DNA of 64,000 nt from Brevibacillus antibioticus (lineage in GTDB: Bacteria > Bacillota > Bacilli > Brevibacillales > Brevibacillaceae): the NCBI RefSeq assembly GCF_005217615.1, contig NZ_SZNK01000001.1, forward strand, positions 60,001 through 124,000, read 5' to 3'. Below are positions 49,064 through 58,726 of the stretch, in pieces. The notes under the pieces are model-generated. The model was not told the DNA's origin and made no database searches. It was given only the letters and a program-made list of their open reading frames with translations. Made by a program: the position numbers and the translations under genes. Each line of letters begins with the position of its first letter. Within the stretch, counting starts at the first letter, position 1.

Positions 49064-50140
49064 ATGAGCAGCGTAACACTTGATCACGTTTACAAAAGGT
49101 TTGGCCAAGCAAAAGGGGTCGAAGATGTTCACATTCATATCGAATCAGGAGAGTTTTTTACTTTTCTCGGTCCGAGTGGCTGCGGCAAAACGACTACCCT
49201 GCGCATGATTGCCGGCTTTTATTATCCAACGGAAGGCCATATCCGCTTTGGATCACAGGAGGTTACATCTCTTCCTCCCCATAAGCGCAATACCGGGATG
49301 GTATTCCAAAACTACGCGTTGTTCCCACACATGACTGTTTTTGAAAATATCGCGTTTGGCTTGCAGGTTCGGAAAGTGAACAAAACCGATGCAAAAGAGC
49401 GCGTAGAACGGATCATGAAGCTGGTTCGCTTGGAAGGCTATGGCGGACGCCGCATTGATCAGCTTTCCGGGGGACAACAGCAACGGGTAGCACTGGCACG
49501 GGCGCTGGTCATCGAGCCGCAGATTCTGCTGTTGGATGAGCCGCTGTCCAATCTGGATGCGAAGCTTCGCGAAGAGACGCGTTTTGAGATCAAGAGACTC
49601 CAGCTGGAGCTGGGGATTACGACGATTTACGTCACGCACGACCAGGCGGAAGCGATGTCGATGTCAGACCGGATTATGGTCATGCAGAGCGGAGAAGTGC
49701 AGCAGATCGGAACACCGCATGAGATTTACCATCGTCCTGTAAACCGTTTTGTCGCTTCTTTTATCGGCGAGACGAATCTGTGGGAAGGGACAGTTACCGG
49801 GTTTGACGGCGATGAAGTGCTGGTTCGCACGGCGTCTGGACAAATGCTCAGCGGATTGAAGGAGAATGCTTCTCCACGTGCTCAGCTGTCAGTTGGGGAG
49901 AAAGTGACGTTGTCCATTCGTCCTGAATCGGTTCTGGAGAGTACAGGCAACGAGGGACAAAATGTAGTGACAGGCTCTGTTGTCATGTCTGAATTTACAG
50001 GGGCGTGTGTCAATTACGTCACGGAAGTAGGAACGGAGAGCCTGCGCAGCATGTCGATCAACCTGGGACGACCGATTAAACAGCGCGGCGATGCCATCGG
50101 CCTACATATACCGAAAGAGAGCATTTATTTTGCCGGATAA
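49064..50140 (+). CDS. ABC transporter ATP-binding protein (PotA/FbpC type)
   Basis: A 358-residue ATPase with Walker A GPSGCGKTT, signature LSGGQQQRVALARAL, Walker B ILLLDEPLSNLDAK and switch YVTHDQAEA. The C-terminal TOBE regulatory domain (about 280-355) is present. GAAGGAGGAAAC precedes the ATG. It works with the flanking binding protein and fused permease. Confidence 0.92.
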   Translation: MSSVTLDHVYKRFGQAKGVEDVHIHIESGEFFTFLGPSGCGKTTTLRMIAGFYYPTEGHIRFGSQEVTSLPPHKRNTGMVFQNYALFPHMTVFENIAFGLQVRKVNKTDAKERVERIMKLVRLEGYGGRRIDQLSGGQQQRVALARALVIEPQILLLDEPLSNLDAKLREETRFEIKRLQLELGITTIYVTHDQAEAMSMSDRIMVMQSGEVQQIGTPHEIYHRPVNRFVASFIGETNLWEGTVTGFDGDEVLVRTASGQMLSGLKENASPRAQLSVGEKVTLSIRPESVLESTGNEGQNVVTGSVVMSEFTGACVNYVTEVGTESLRSMSINLGRPIKQRGDAIGLHIPKESIYFAG

Positions 50141-50154
50141 GGGGGAAGAAGCTT

Positions 50155-51882
50155 TTGAGAGCAGAGTTGCAGCAAGCGCCGACAGCAGCCAGACGAAAGT
50201 CCATCACCGCTTCACCCGCCTTCGTCTATGTGCTGATTTCGCCACTCTTTTTAATATTGTTGGCTTATGTCGTTTATCCATTGTTCGAAACGTTCGTTGC
50301 GAGTATCAAAATCGATGAAGAAATTACGTGGAAAAACTACATTCGCTTCTTCAGCCTGGAGCATACCGCCAACCTGGAAGCGTTGTGGAACAGTATCTAC
50401 ATATCGGTTCTGAGTGTCATTACGTGCGGAATTGTCGGCGTCACGATGGCGTTTTTATTAGAGCGCTATGAGTTTCCCGGACGAAAAATTCTTTCAGTGC
50501 TGGCTTTGGTTCCGATGGCGTTGCCTCCACTCATTGGTGTTCTCTCGTTTACCTTTTTGTACGGAGAGAGCGGAATCGTCCCACGGGCGATCAAAGAGCT
50601 GTTCGGGCTTGCCCAGGTTCCTTTCTCATTAAAAGGAATGTGGGGTGTGGTCGTCGTTCATACATTTACGATGTACACTTATTTCTTCATGACGGCTACA
50701 GCAGCAATCAAGGGACTCGATCCGTCCTTGGAAGAGGCGGCAGCCAGTCTTGGAGCGAATCGCTTTACCGTTTGGCGGCGCATTATATTGCCGATGCTTA
50801 CGCCAGCCATGGTCGCGTCTTCTTTGTTGGTTTTCATGATTTCGATGGCTTCTTATACGGCACCGCTCATTTTCGGAATTGACCGGACGATGACGATGCA
50901 AATCTATCTGTCTCGCACCAATGGAGATTTGGACATGGCTGCGACACAGTCTACGATTCTTTCGATTGTTTCCGTGGCTTTTCTTTTGATCATGCGTTGG
51001 TACCAAGGCGCGCGTAACTACCAGAACTTGAGCAAAGGGGTCAGTGTGCACCGTACTGAGATCAAGAGCAAAGCGGGACGCTACACAACGATTGTGCTGT
51101 CTTTTATCGGTACAATCATTCTGATGCTGCCAATTCTCGTATTGGTACTCATCTCCTTCTCGGTGGATGGTACCTGGACGGTGCAAATATTACCGCCGGA
51201 ATATACCTTGTCGCATTACATGGATTTGTTCACGGATAGCAAGACATGGCGTCCGATTCTCAACAGCTTGCAGTTGTCTGCTATCGCGGTAATCGGGATC
51301 GTCATTTTCGGTGTAGCTGCGGCTTATGCCATGGTTCGCCTCAAGTTTCGCGGGAAAACGCTTCTTGATGTGCTGATCATGCTGCCATGGGCATTGCCAG
51401 GGACAGTTGTGGCGATCAACCTGATTGCAGCGTTCAGTGAGCCGAATGCATTCAGCTTTGGTCAGGTTTTGATCGGATCATTCTGGATTATCCCGTTGGC
51501 GTATTTTGTCCGACATCTACCACTTGTGTTTCGCTCTACTAATGCGACCTTGATGCAGATGGACCCATCCGTCGAGGAAGCTGCGCGAAATCTCGGTGCT
51601 TCTTGGTGGTACAGCTTTAGACGTGTCGTGTTCCCGATGGCGTGGGGTGGAATTCTCGCGGGTACGCTGTTAGCATTCGTTCAGTGTATCGGGGAGTTCG
51701 TAGCTTCGATTCTGATCTTCACACCGAAGACAACGCCATTGTCTGTCGCGGTATTCCAACGCATGTACAGTAATGAATTCGGCACCGCTTGCGCCTATGG
51801 TGTCTTGCAAATCGTGGTCATCATCATCGTGTTGTTCATCTCCAGAAAACTGACCGGAGATAAAGCGGGAACTGCCGTGTAA
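50155..51882 (+). CDS. ABC transporter permease, two fused domains (FbpB/ThiP type)
   Basis: A 575-residue protein with about 12 membrane segments in two homologous halves. Each half carries an EAA loop: EEAAASLGANRFTVWRRIILP near residue 195 and EEAARNLGASWWYSFRRVVFP near 478. Such double permeases serve FbpABC-type importers. TTG start 14 bases after the ATPase stop, behind GGGGGAAGAAGC. Confidence 0.9.
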   Translation: MRAELQQAPTAARRKSITASPAFVYVLISPLFLILLAYVVYPLFETFVASIKIDEEITWKNYIRFFSLEHTANLEALWNSIYISVLSVITCGIVGVTMAFLLERYEFPGRKILSVLALVPMALPPLIGVLSFTFLYGESGIVPRAIKELFGLAQVPFSLKGMWGVVVVHTFTMYTYFFMTATAAIKGLDPSLEEAAASLGANRFTVWRRIILPMLTPAMVASSLLVFMISMASYTAPLIFGIDRTMTMQIYLSRTNGDLDMAATQSTILSIVSVAFLLIMRWYQGARNYQNLSKGVSVHRTEIKSKAGRYTTIVLSFIGTIILMLPILVLVLISFSVDGTWTVQILPPEYTLSHYMDLFTDSKTWRPILNSLQLSAIAVIGIVIFGVAAAYAMVRLKFRGKTLLDVLIMLPWALPGTVVAINLIAAFSEPNAFSFGQVLIGSFWIIPLAYFVRHLPLVFRSTNATLMQMDPSVEEAARNLGASWWYSFRRVVFPMAWGGILAGTLLAFVQCIGEFVASILIFTPKTTPLSVAVFQRMYSNEFGTACAYGVLQIVVIIIVLFISRKLTGDKAGTAV

Positions 51883-51917
51883 AGCTGGATGCCTTCGTCA
51901 AAAAGGGGGAGCTTCAC

Positions 51918-54455
51918 GTGGATGTCAGTGAATCGATGGACAAGAAATCACCGATCGTACAGCCGACCAAACTGCCCTGCCCACCTATTCCCGCATCTGT
52001 TCGCACCATGCAGGGGGAACACGGACTGCTCGATCTATGGAAAGTGATTAAGCCGCTCGCTACCATTGCTAGTGCTATGAATACAGGTGCCCATCCAGAC
52101 GATGAGCACAGTGCCATGCTTGCTTATTTGGCGCTGGGGAGAGGCGTTTATACCACGAGTGTGATCGCGACGAGAGGGGAAGGCGGCCAAAACGAAATCG
52201 GCTGCGAGCAAGGTACCGCGCTGGGGATTATCCGGACGCGCGAGCTGGAAGAAGCCTCATCTCTCAGCAATGTGACGCTTGGCATCCTGAGTGAAGAGCT
52301 GGATGATCCTATCCATGATTTCGGGTTCTCCAAATGTGCCGAAGAAACCTTCCGCAAATGGGGCGAAGAGGTCGTGTATGAGCGATTGATTCGGAAAATC
52401 AGGGAGCTACGCCCCGATGTCGTTATCGCTTGCTTTGAAAATGAACCGACGACACACGGACATCACCGGGCGATTACGTTACTGACACAGCGAGCTTTCC
52501 ACGAAGCAGCCGATCCACAGATCTTTCCTGCGCATAGGCAGGCTGGACTTTTGCCGTGGCAAATGAAAAAGCTGTATTTGCCTATCATGGACAACGATGA
52601 TTATCACGTCGCTGTACCCGTGGGGGAATACGACCAAATCTACGGCTCATCCTATGTGCAGCTTGGTGAGCGATCGAGGTTTATGCATAAGACACAGGGC
52701 ATGGGTGTTCATTACGACGAAGGCCCGACCTACAATTATTACCGCTTGGATGCCTCTGTTTTTCCGGCACCGGAAAAAGAGCGCGACTTTTTTTCCGGAC
52801 TGCCCGTCAGTTTTGCTGATCTGGCGCAGAGCATCGCTGCAAAAGGCGGGCAAGAGCTTGCGGAAGTATTTCATCGTATGCACGATGCGGCTACAGATGT
52901 ATTGAATGCCTACCCGCGTTTTGCTGAGGTGGCACAAAGGGTTCACTGCATGAAGGCTTTGCTGGCGTCTGCACAACAAGAAGTACCCAAGGCTCCACTC
53001 GATGAAGAAACAAAGATTGATTTGATGTATCGGCTAGGACTCAAGGAAGCGCAGCTAAACCGTGCCAGTGCGGAGGCTCTGTCTTTGGTCGTGAAAATCA
53101 AGCCGGAGACGGGCGAGTGGGTGGCAGGTCAGACGACAACCGTTACCGTAACGGCTTACAACGGCGGCTCGCTGGAGGTAGAGCATGTGAAGCTGCGTAT
53201 GCGTGTACCCGCTGGATGGACGGCGAAACCGCTCACGCCAACTGCTTTTCCTCGACTTGCTTACAATCAGACGGTGTGCACCGTATTTGAGGTATCGATT
53301 CCTGCACAGACGGAGCTGTTCCATCCATACAAGCCGCCCGTGCTCGATGTCGAGGTGCTCTATTTCGCCTTCGAGACAGCCAGTACGATTCGTGTGGAGC
53401 CGGAAAGCCGTGTTGCTGTGCTTCCGCCGTATGCCGTGACGCTGACCCCGTCAGATGTGGTGAGAAACACGCTGCATACGGATGAGACGATCCCGGTTAA
53501 GGTAACACTGAAACAGTACCGTCCGGGAAGCTCTACAGCCAAGGTCGCTCTCGTTGTCCCGGCAGGCTGGGCAGCGGAGCCAGCCTTTGTGGATGTTCCA
53601 TTTTCTTTCCGCAGCGAGACGAAAACGATCGCTTTTACTGTTCATACCACACCGCAGGTGACGAATGGCAAATATCAGATCAGCGCCACGGTAGCGGGGA
53701 CAGACGGTGTGACTGAGATCGCGCAGGATGTGCAGGTCATTGAATATCCGCATGTCGGCCGCACGTATTTCATCCGGCCCGCTACGTTGACTGTTCAAGC
53801 CTTTGACCTGGCCATTCCGAAAAATCAACGGATCGGTTACGTATCCAGCGGCTTTGACAATATGGATAAATACTTGCGTGCAGTCGGGGTGAATTGCCTC
53901 AATCTCGACGCAAACGAAATACAATCGGGCGATTTGTCCCGCTACGACACGATTGTTCTCGGTATCCGCGCATACGGATTCCGCCGCGAATTAATCGAGA
54001 GCAACCAGCGTCTTTTGCACTATGTAGAAAACGGCGGAAATCTCGTCGTTCAATATCATAAGCCGGAGGACAAATGGAAGCCGCACTTGGCACCTTACCC
54101 TATTTTTATCGGCGAATCGCTGATCGATTGGCGGGTGACCAATGAGCAATCAGACGTCCGTATGCTGGCCCCTGACCATCCGATATTCCAGGAGCCAAAC
54201 GTGATTACCCAAGCAGACTGGGATGGATGGGTGCAGGAGCGCTCCATCTACAATCCTTCTCGCTGGGGGAGCGAGTATACCGAGCTGATTGCGACAAGTG
54301 ATCCGGGAGAACCGGAGTTCCGTGGTATTTTCCTCACGGCGCACTATGGAAAAGGGACGTATACGTACAGCTCGCTTGCCTGGTTTCGCGAGATTCCACA
54401 GCTAGTCCCTGGCGCTTTTCGTTTGTTCGTCAACATGATCAGTCAGAAGCAGTAA
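51918..54455 (+). CDS. Large PIG-L family deacetylase, cytosolic paralogue
   Basis: An 845-residue three-part protein. Residues about 40-300 are an LmbE/PIG-L N-acetyl hydrolase domain with the zinc motif AHPDDEH (58-64) and the late THGHHRA His pair. Residues about 385-610 are beta-sandwich repeats (AGQTTTVTVTAYNGGSLEVEHVKLRM type, as in NEW3 domains). Residues about 635-845 form a ThuA/GATase-like alpha-beta domain (IGYVSSGFDNMDKYLRAVGV, DTIVLGIRAYG). No signal peptide; the first 38 residues are polar. GTG start with AGGGGGAG. A tandem paralogue with a signal peptide follows. Likely deacetylates an amino-sugar substrate. Confidence 0.85.
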   Translation: MDVSESMDKKSPIVQPTKLPCPPIPASVRTMQGEHGLLDLWKVIKPLATIASAMNTGAHPDDEHSAMLAYLALGRGVYTTSVIATRGEGGQNEIGCEQGTALGIIRTRELEEASSLSNVTLGILSEELDDPIHDFGFSKCAEETFRKWGEEVVYERLIRKIRELRPDVVIACFENEPTTHGHHRAITLLTQRAFHEAADPQIFPAHRQAGLLPWQMKKLYLPIMDNDDYHVAVPVGEYDQIYGSSYVQLGERSRFMHKTQGMGVHYDEGPTYNYYRLDASVFPAPEKERDFFSGLPVSFADLAQSIAAKGGQELAEVFHRMHDAATDVLNAYPRFAEVAQRVHCMKALLASAQQEVPKAPLDEETKIDLMYRLGLKEAQLNRASAEALSLVVKIKPETGEWVAGQTTTVTVTAYNGGSLEVEHVKLRMRVPAGWTAKPLTPTAFPRLAYNQTVCTVFEVSIPAQTELFHPYKPPVLDVEVLYFAFETASTIRVEPESRVAVLPPYAVTLTPSDVVRNTLHTDETIPVKVTLKQYRPGSSTAKVALVVPAGWAAEPAFVDVPFSFRSETKTIAFTVHTTPQVTNGKYQISATVAGTDGVTEIAQDVQVIEYPHVGRTYFIRPATLTVQAFDLAIPKNQRIGYVSSGFDNMDKYLRAVGVNCLNLDANEIQSGDLSRYDTIVLGIRAYGFRRELIESNQRLLHYVENGGNLVVQYHKPEDKWKPHLAPYPIFIGESLIDWRVTNEQSDVRMLAPDHPIFQEPNVITQADWDGWVQERSIYNPSRWGSEYTELIATSDPGEPEFRGIFLTAHYGKGTYTYSSLAWFREIPQLVPGAFRLFVNMISQKQ

Positions 54456-54575
54456 TGTCCCATCCACTCCGGGCCAACCGTGGGTCGATCCATGGCTACA
54501 TCAATGAACTGCAAACGTATAGACCGCCATGATTGATATAGACATCAATCTGAAAATGGAATGGAGGAACGTTCA

Positions 54576-57107
54576 TTGAGTAAGGGGAAACTTGCCAAGC
54601 TGTACACGATTACGACTTCAGCGGTGCTGGCCACGAGTCTGATTATGCCGGTAGCACCCGAGACCGCCCATGCAGACCGCGGGGGTGTCGACCTGTGGAA
54701 AGCCATCAAGCCGCTCACCACGATTGCCAGTGCGATGAACACCGGAGCACATCCGGACGATGAGCACAGTTCGATGCTCGCGTATTTGTCGCTTGGCAAA
54801 GGGGTGGACACATCGAGTGTCATTGCGAACCGTGGCGAGGGAGGACAGAACGAGATAGGCAGCGAGCTAGGTAATGCGCTGGGGATCATTCGTACCCGCG
54901 AATTGCAGGAAGCTTCCAAAATCACGAACATCCATCTGGAGAACCTCAGTGAAAAAATCGATGACCCTATTTTTGACTTCGGCTTTTCCAAAAGCCCGGA
55001 TGAAACGCTGCAAAAATGGGGCGAGGATGTCGCATACGAAAAGCTCATCCGCCGTATCCGAACACTGAGACCCGATATCGTGATTCCCGCATTTTTGAAC
55101 GAACCTTCGACTCACGGTCATCATCGCGCGATTAATGTCATTACGGTACGGGCATTCAAGGATGCCGCAGATCCAAACGTTTTTCCGCAGCATGCAAAGG
55201 AAGGCTTGGCTCCTTGGCAGGTGAAGAAGCTGTACCTGCCTGCAAAGGAACAAGATTACTCGGTCAAGGTGCCAGTTGGCGACTATGACGAAATTTATGG
55301 TGCCTCTTACGTCCAACTCGGCGAAGAATCCCGTTTTATGCACAAGAGCCAGGGCATGGGACGTCACTATGACGAAGGGCCAAGCTTTAATTATTACAAG
55401 CTCGATCAAGCCATCGTAGAGACAAAAGACAAAGAAGCAGACTTTTTTGCGGGAATTGCCTATTCATTTGACGATTTAGCCAAGGAAGTTGCCAGCCAGT
55501 CTGGTGGGGAAAAAGTGGCGGGTGAACTAAAAAAGTTGCAAAAGGATGCCGAAGAGGTCATTACTGCGTACCCAAGCTTTGCCTCAGTAGCCAAGGAAGC
55601 GCATGAGATGCTGGCGGATGTGGAAAAAGCGACGGCAGTAGTCGAAGCGTCCTTGCTGCCAACTGACACGAAAACAGACTTGCGCCATCGTTTGACCGTG
55701 AAAAAATCCCAGCTAAACAAAGCTAGTGCCGAAGCGCTCTCGCTCGTGACCAAGGTAAAGCCTGAGACAATGGAGCTAGTAGCAGGCCAAACGACAAAAG
55801 TAACGGTCACGGCTTACAACGGCGGCCAAGCAAAAGTCGGGAAGATCAATCTCGCACTGAATGTACCAAAAGGCTGGCAAGCCAAGCCGCAATCGACCAC
55901 CAGCTTCTCATCGCTCGGCTACAATCAGACGGTAAAAACGACATTTGATGTCACGGTTCCGTCAAATGCTGCGCTATTCCAACCGTACGCCGTGCCAGCC
56001 ATTACGGCAGATGTCAGCTACAGCTTTGCAGGCTCGACGGCGAATAGCCATGTGACACCAGCAGATGCCATTGCAGTTCTTCCATCTTTTTCTATGGTGC
56101 TGAGTCCAAATGCGACGGTTTTGAATACGCAGAAGCCAGAGGAGCCAATCCCGGTCAAGGTTACGGTGAAAAATTACAATCCAGGTGCAGCGAAAACAAC
56201 CATCTCTCTACATGTGCCAAAAGGCTGGAGCGTGGAGCCACAAGCAGCACCGCTCGCCTTTGAGGCCAAGGGAGAAACGAAGTCCGTTGCCTTTACGGTC
56301 AAAGCAGACGCTTCGGTCCAACCGGATAAGTATACGGTGACAGCAGTAGCGTCTGGCAGTGGTACAGAGAGTCGACACGGAGCCCAAGTCATCCGTTACC
56401 CGCATATCGGCACGACTTATTTCGTCCAACCAGCGACTCTTGCCATCCAGGCATTTGACCTGAAGGTGCCGGAAGGCTTGAAGGTCGGTTACGTATCCAG
56501 TGGCTTTGACAATATCGATCAGTATTTGTCCCAATTGGGAGTCGATGTGACCAATCTGTCGGCAAAGGACATCGAGACTGGCGATCTGAATCAATACGAT
56601 ACGATCGTGCTGGGTATTCGCGCTTATGGTTTCCGACCGGAGTTGATTCCTTCGAATGCCCGCTTGCTCAAATACGTGGAAAACGGTGGGAATCTGGTCG
56701 TGCAATACCACAAGCCAGAGGATAAATGGAAGCCAGAGCTCGCTCCTTATCCGATCAAAATCGGAGCTCCGCTGATTCAATGGCGTGTCACAGATGAGAA
56801 CTCCAAAGTGACAGTATTGGAGCCTGATCATGCTTTGTTCCATTCGCCAAATAAAATCACGGAAAAAGATTGGGACAACTGGATTCAGGATCGTTCCGCT
56901 TACAATCCATCCGAGTGGGGCAAGGAATACACAGAGCTCATCTCTAATGGAGACGAAGGCGAGAAGGAATTTACGGGTACGTACCTCACTGCCAAGTATG
57001 GAAAAGGAACGTATACCTATAGCTCGCTCGTGTGGTATCGCGAAATTCCGTCACTCGTACCGGGGGCGATCCGATTGTTTGTCAACATGATCAGCCCACA
57101 GCAGTAA
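54576..57107 (+). CDS. Large PIG-L family deacetylase, secreted paralogue
   Basis: An 843-residue paralogue of the preceding protein with the same architecture: AHPDDEH at 58-64, HGHHRA, beta-sandwich repeats and ThuA-like C-terminus (VGYVSSGFDNIDQYLSQLGV). It differs by a signal peptide: LAKLYTITTSAVLATSLIMPVAP then AHA-D, with cleavage near residue 33. The TTG at 54576 is chosen because GGAGGAACG ends 7 bases before it; the ATG at 54561 would contain the site. The pair suggests the same chemistry outside and inside the cell. Confidence 0.85.
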   Translation: MSKGKLAKLYTITTSAVLATSLIMPVAPETAHADRGGVDLWKAIKPLTTIASAMNTGAHPDDEHSSMLAYLSLGKGVDTSSVIANRGEGGQNEIGSELGNALGIIRTRELQEASKITNIHLENLSEKIDDPIFDFGFSKSPDETLQKWGEDVAYEKLIRRIRTLRPDIVIPAFLNEPSTHGHHRAINVITVRAFKDAADPNVFPQHAKEGLAPWQVKKLYLPAKEQDYSVKVPVGDYDEIYGASYVQLGEESRFMHKSQGMGRHYDEGPSFNYYKLDQAIVETKDKEADFFAGIAYSFDDLAKEVASQSGGEKVAGELKKLQKDAEEVITAYPSFASVAKEAHEMLADVEKATAVVEASLLPTDTKTDLRHRLTVKKSQLNKASAEALSLVTKVKPETMELVAGQTTKVTVTAYNGGQAKVGKINLALNVPKGWQAKPQSTTSFSSLGYNQTVKTTFDVTVPSNAALFQPYAVPAITADVSYSFAGSTANSHVTPADAIAVLPSFSMVLSPNATVLNTQKPEEPIPVKVTVKNYNPGAAKTTISLHVPKGWSVEPQAAPLAFEAKGETKSVAFTVKADASVQPDKYTVTAVASGSGTESRHGAQVIRYPHIGTTYFVQPATLAIQAFDLKVPEGLKVGYVSSGFDNIDQYLSQLGVDVTNLSAKDIETGDLNQYDTIVLGIRAYGFRPELIPSNARLLKYVENGGNLVVQYHKPEDKWKPELAPYPIKIGAPLIQWRVTDENSKVTVLEPDHALFHSPNKITEKDWDNWIQDRSAYNPSEWGKEYTELISNGDEGEKEFTGTYLTAKYGKGTYTYSSLVWYREIPSLVPGAIRLFVNMISPQQ

Positions 57108-57118
57108 TCATAGTAGAA

Positions 57119-57149
57119 GGGAAGGCGATCGTTCGGCGGTCGCCTCCCT
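57119..57149 (+). terminator. Strong hairpin after the secreted deacetylase gene
   Basis: GGGAAGGCGATCG (57119-57131) pairs with CGGTCGCCTCCC with few mismatches. There is no T-run, so partial termination or mRNA stabilisation is more likely. Confidence 0.55.
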
Positions 57150-57217
57150 CCTAAAATAAGATCAGACGCAAAAATAGAAGCAGCTTACGAATGGATAGGG
57201 AAGGAGATGCAAGTAAG

Positions 57218-58726
57218 ATGAATTATAGAGAGCGAATTTTTCAACAGGAGGGAGCCAGTTTCCCTGGCAAGACATACGTGGAGGCTGTTTTGGAGCCTGC
57301 GTTCAATGAAGCGAAGCACCATCTTCTGCATCCGATGATGGCGATCAACAAGGCGCATTTGATCATGCTTCGTGAACAGGAATTGCTCACAGACGATGAG
57401 GCCAAAAGAATTGCTGGTGCACTGTGTGGGATCGAAATGGAAGAGCTGCGCCAATCGCATTACACCGGGCAGTTTGAAGATTTGTTCTTTCAGGTAGAGA
57501 GCCGTTTGCTGGAACTGGCTCCTGATGTGGCAGGAAATCTGCATCTGGCTCGCAGTCGCAACGACATGGGGATTACCATTTACCGCATGGTGCTGCGTGA
57601 AAAATTGTTAGTGACCTTGGCTTCCGCCCTCTATCTGAAAGAGCATTTGCTCCTCTTTGCAAATGAGCATGTGGATACGATTATGATTGGCTACACACAT
57701 ACACAGCAGGCACAGCCGACGACAATGGCGCATTATATCATGGCGGCTACTGACATGCTCAGCCGCGATATCAAGCGACTGATCCAAGCCTATCACACAG
57801 TCAATCGCTCACCAATGGGGGCAGCAGCCTTGACGACTTCTGGCTTTGCGATCAGCCGGGAGCGGATGTGCGAATTGCTCGGATTTGATGAGTTGGTGGA
57901 AAATTCCTATGATGCAGTCTGCGGCGCGGATTATTTAGGGGAGGTAGCGACAGCCGTACAATTGGCAGCCATTAATTTGGGGCGTACGGTTCAAGATATG
58001 CTGCTCTGGTGCACACAGGAATTCGCGGGGTTAAAAGTCGCGAGTCCATATGTGCAGATCAGCTCCATCATGCCGCAAAAGCGCAATCCGGTTTCCTTTG
58101 AACATATGCGCTCTCTGTTGTCCAGCGCAGCAGGCAATGCGACGACAGTGCTTACGATGATGCACAATACGCCTTTTGGCGATATCGTGGATACCGAGGA
58201 TGACATGCAGCCATACGCATGGCGGAGCATGGGCGTGCTCGAGCAGATGTATCGCTTGATGGCGAGCGTTGTGGGGACGATGGAAGTGAACAAGGACGTC
58301 CTATTGGAGCGGGCAAAGGGTAGCTTTGCGACCGTCACTGAGCTAGCGGATACATTGGTGCGCACGGATCAGCTTTCATTCCGCAAATCTCATCACATCG
58401 TGAGTCGTGTGGTAAAAGAAGCGATGAGTGAGCAACTCGCTGCAAACCAAATCAGCTTGGAGCTGGTAAACCGTGCAGCCGTGGAAGTAATCGGGCGGGA
58501 GCTGTCGCTCACAGCAGAAGAGCTCAGACTGGCGCTTGACCCGGTTCATTTTGTAATGATCCGCAACCTTCCTGGTGGACCAAATCCAGAGGAAATGAAG
58601 CGCATGATCGCCGCTCGCCAAGCTGTTCTCCAGCAGGAAACAGAATGGCTGGCACAGAAAAAACAGGCGATTGCGAATGTGATGAAAGGGCTTGATCATT
58701 TGACAGCTGAATGGAGTGTGGGGTAA
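57218..58726 (+). CDS. Argininosuccinate-lyase/fumarase superfamily lyase of unknown substrate
   Basis: A 502-residue enzyme of the superfamily that releases fumarate by beta-elimination. The loop signature SSIMPQKRNP (282-291), catalytic His161 (GYTHTQQAQP) and the HLARSRND block (109-116) are present. It departs from true ArgH: HTGRSRND becomes HLARSRND, GYTHLQRAQ becomes GYTHTQQAQ, and the NSLDAVSDRD motif becomes NSYDAVCGAD. No argG is near. Among deacetylases and a sugar kinase, it may cleave a malyl, aspartyl or succinyl group from an amino sugar. GGAAGGAG lies upstream of the ATG. Its stop overlaps the kinase ATG by one base. Confidence 0.8.
   Translation: MNYRERIFQQEGASFPGKTYVEAVLEPAFNEAKHHLLHPMMAINKAHLIMLREQELLTDDEAKRIAGALCGIEMEELRQSHYTGQFEDLFFQVESRLLELAPDVAGNLHLARSRNDMGITIYRMVLREKLLVTLASALYLKEHLLLFANEHVDTIMIGYTHTQQAQPTTMAHYIMAATDMLSRDIKRLIQAYHTVNRSPMGAAALTTSGFAISRERMCELLGFDELVENSYDAVCGADYLGEVATAVQLAAINLGRTVQDMLLWCTQEFAGLKVASPYVQISSIMPQKRNPVSFEHMRSLLSSAAGNATTVLTMMHNTPFGDIVDTEDDMQPYAWRSMGVLEQMYRLMASVVGTMEVNKDVLLERAKGSFATVTELADTLVRTDQLSFRKSHHIVSRVVKEAMSEQLAANQISLELVNRAAVEVIGRELSLTAEELRLALDPVHFVMIRNLPGGPNPEEMKRMIAARQAVLQQETEWLAQKKQAIANVMKGLDHLTAEWSVG

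Noticed and set aside
47815-51882. Ferric iron importer FbpABC
   Set aside because: The transporter family fits, but I see no clear ferric-binding Tyr pair, no Fur box in the promoter region, and the surrounding genes concern sugars.
57218-58726. Genuine argininosuccinate lyase of arginine synthesis
   Set aside because: Signature residues differ and the neighbours are amino-sugar genes, with no argG.
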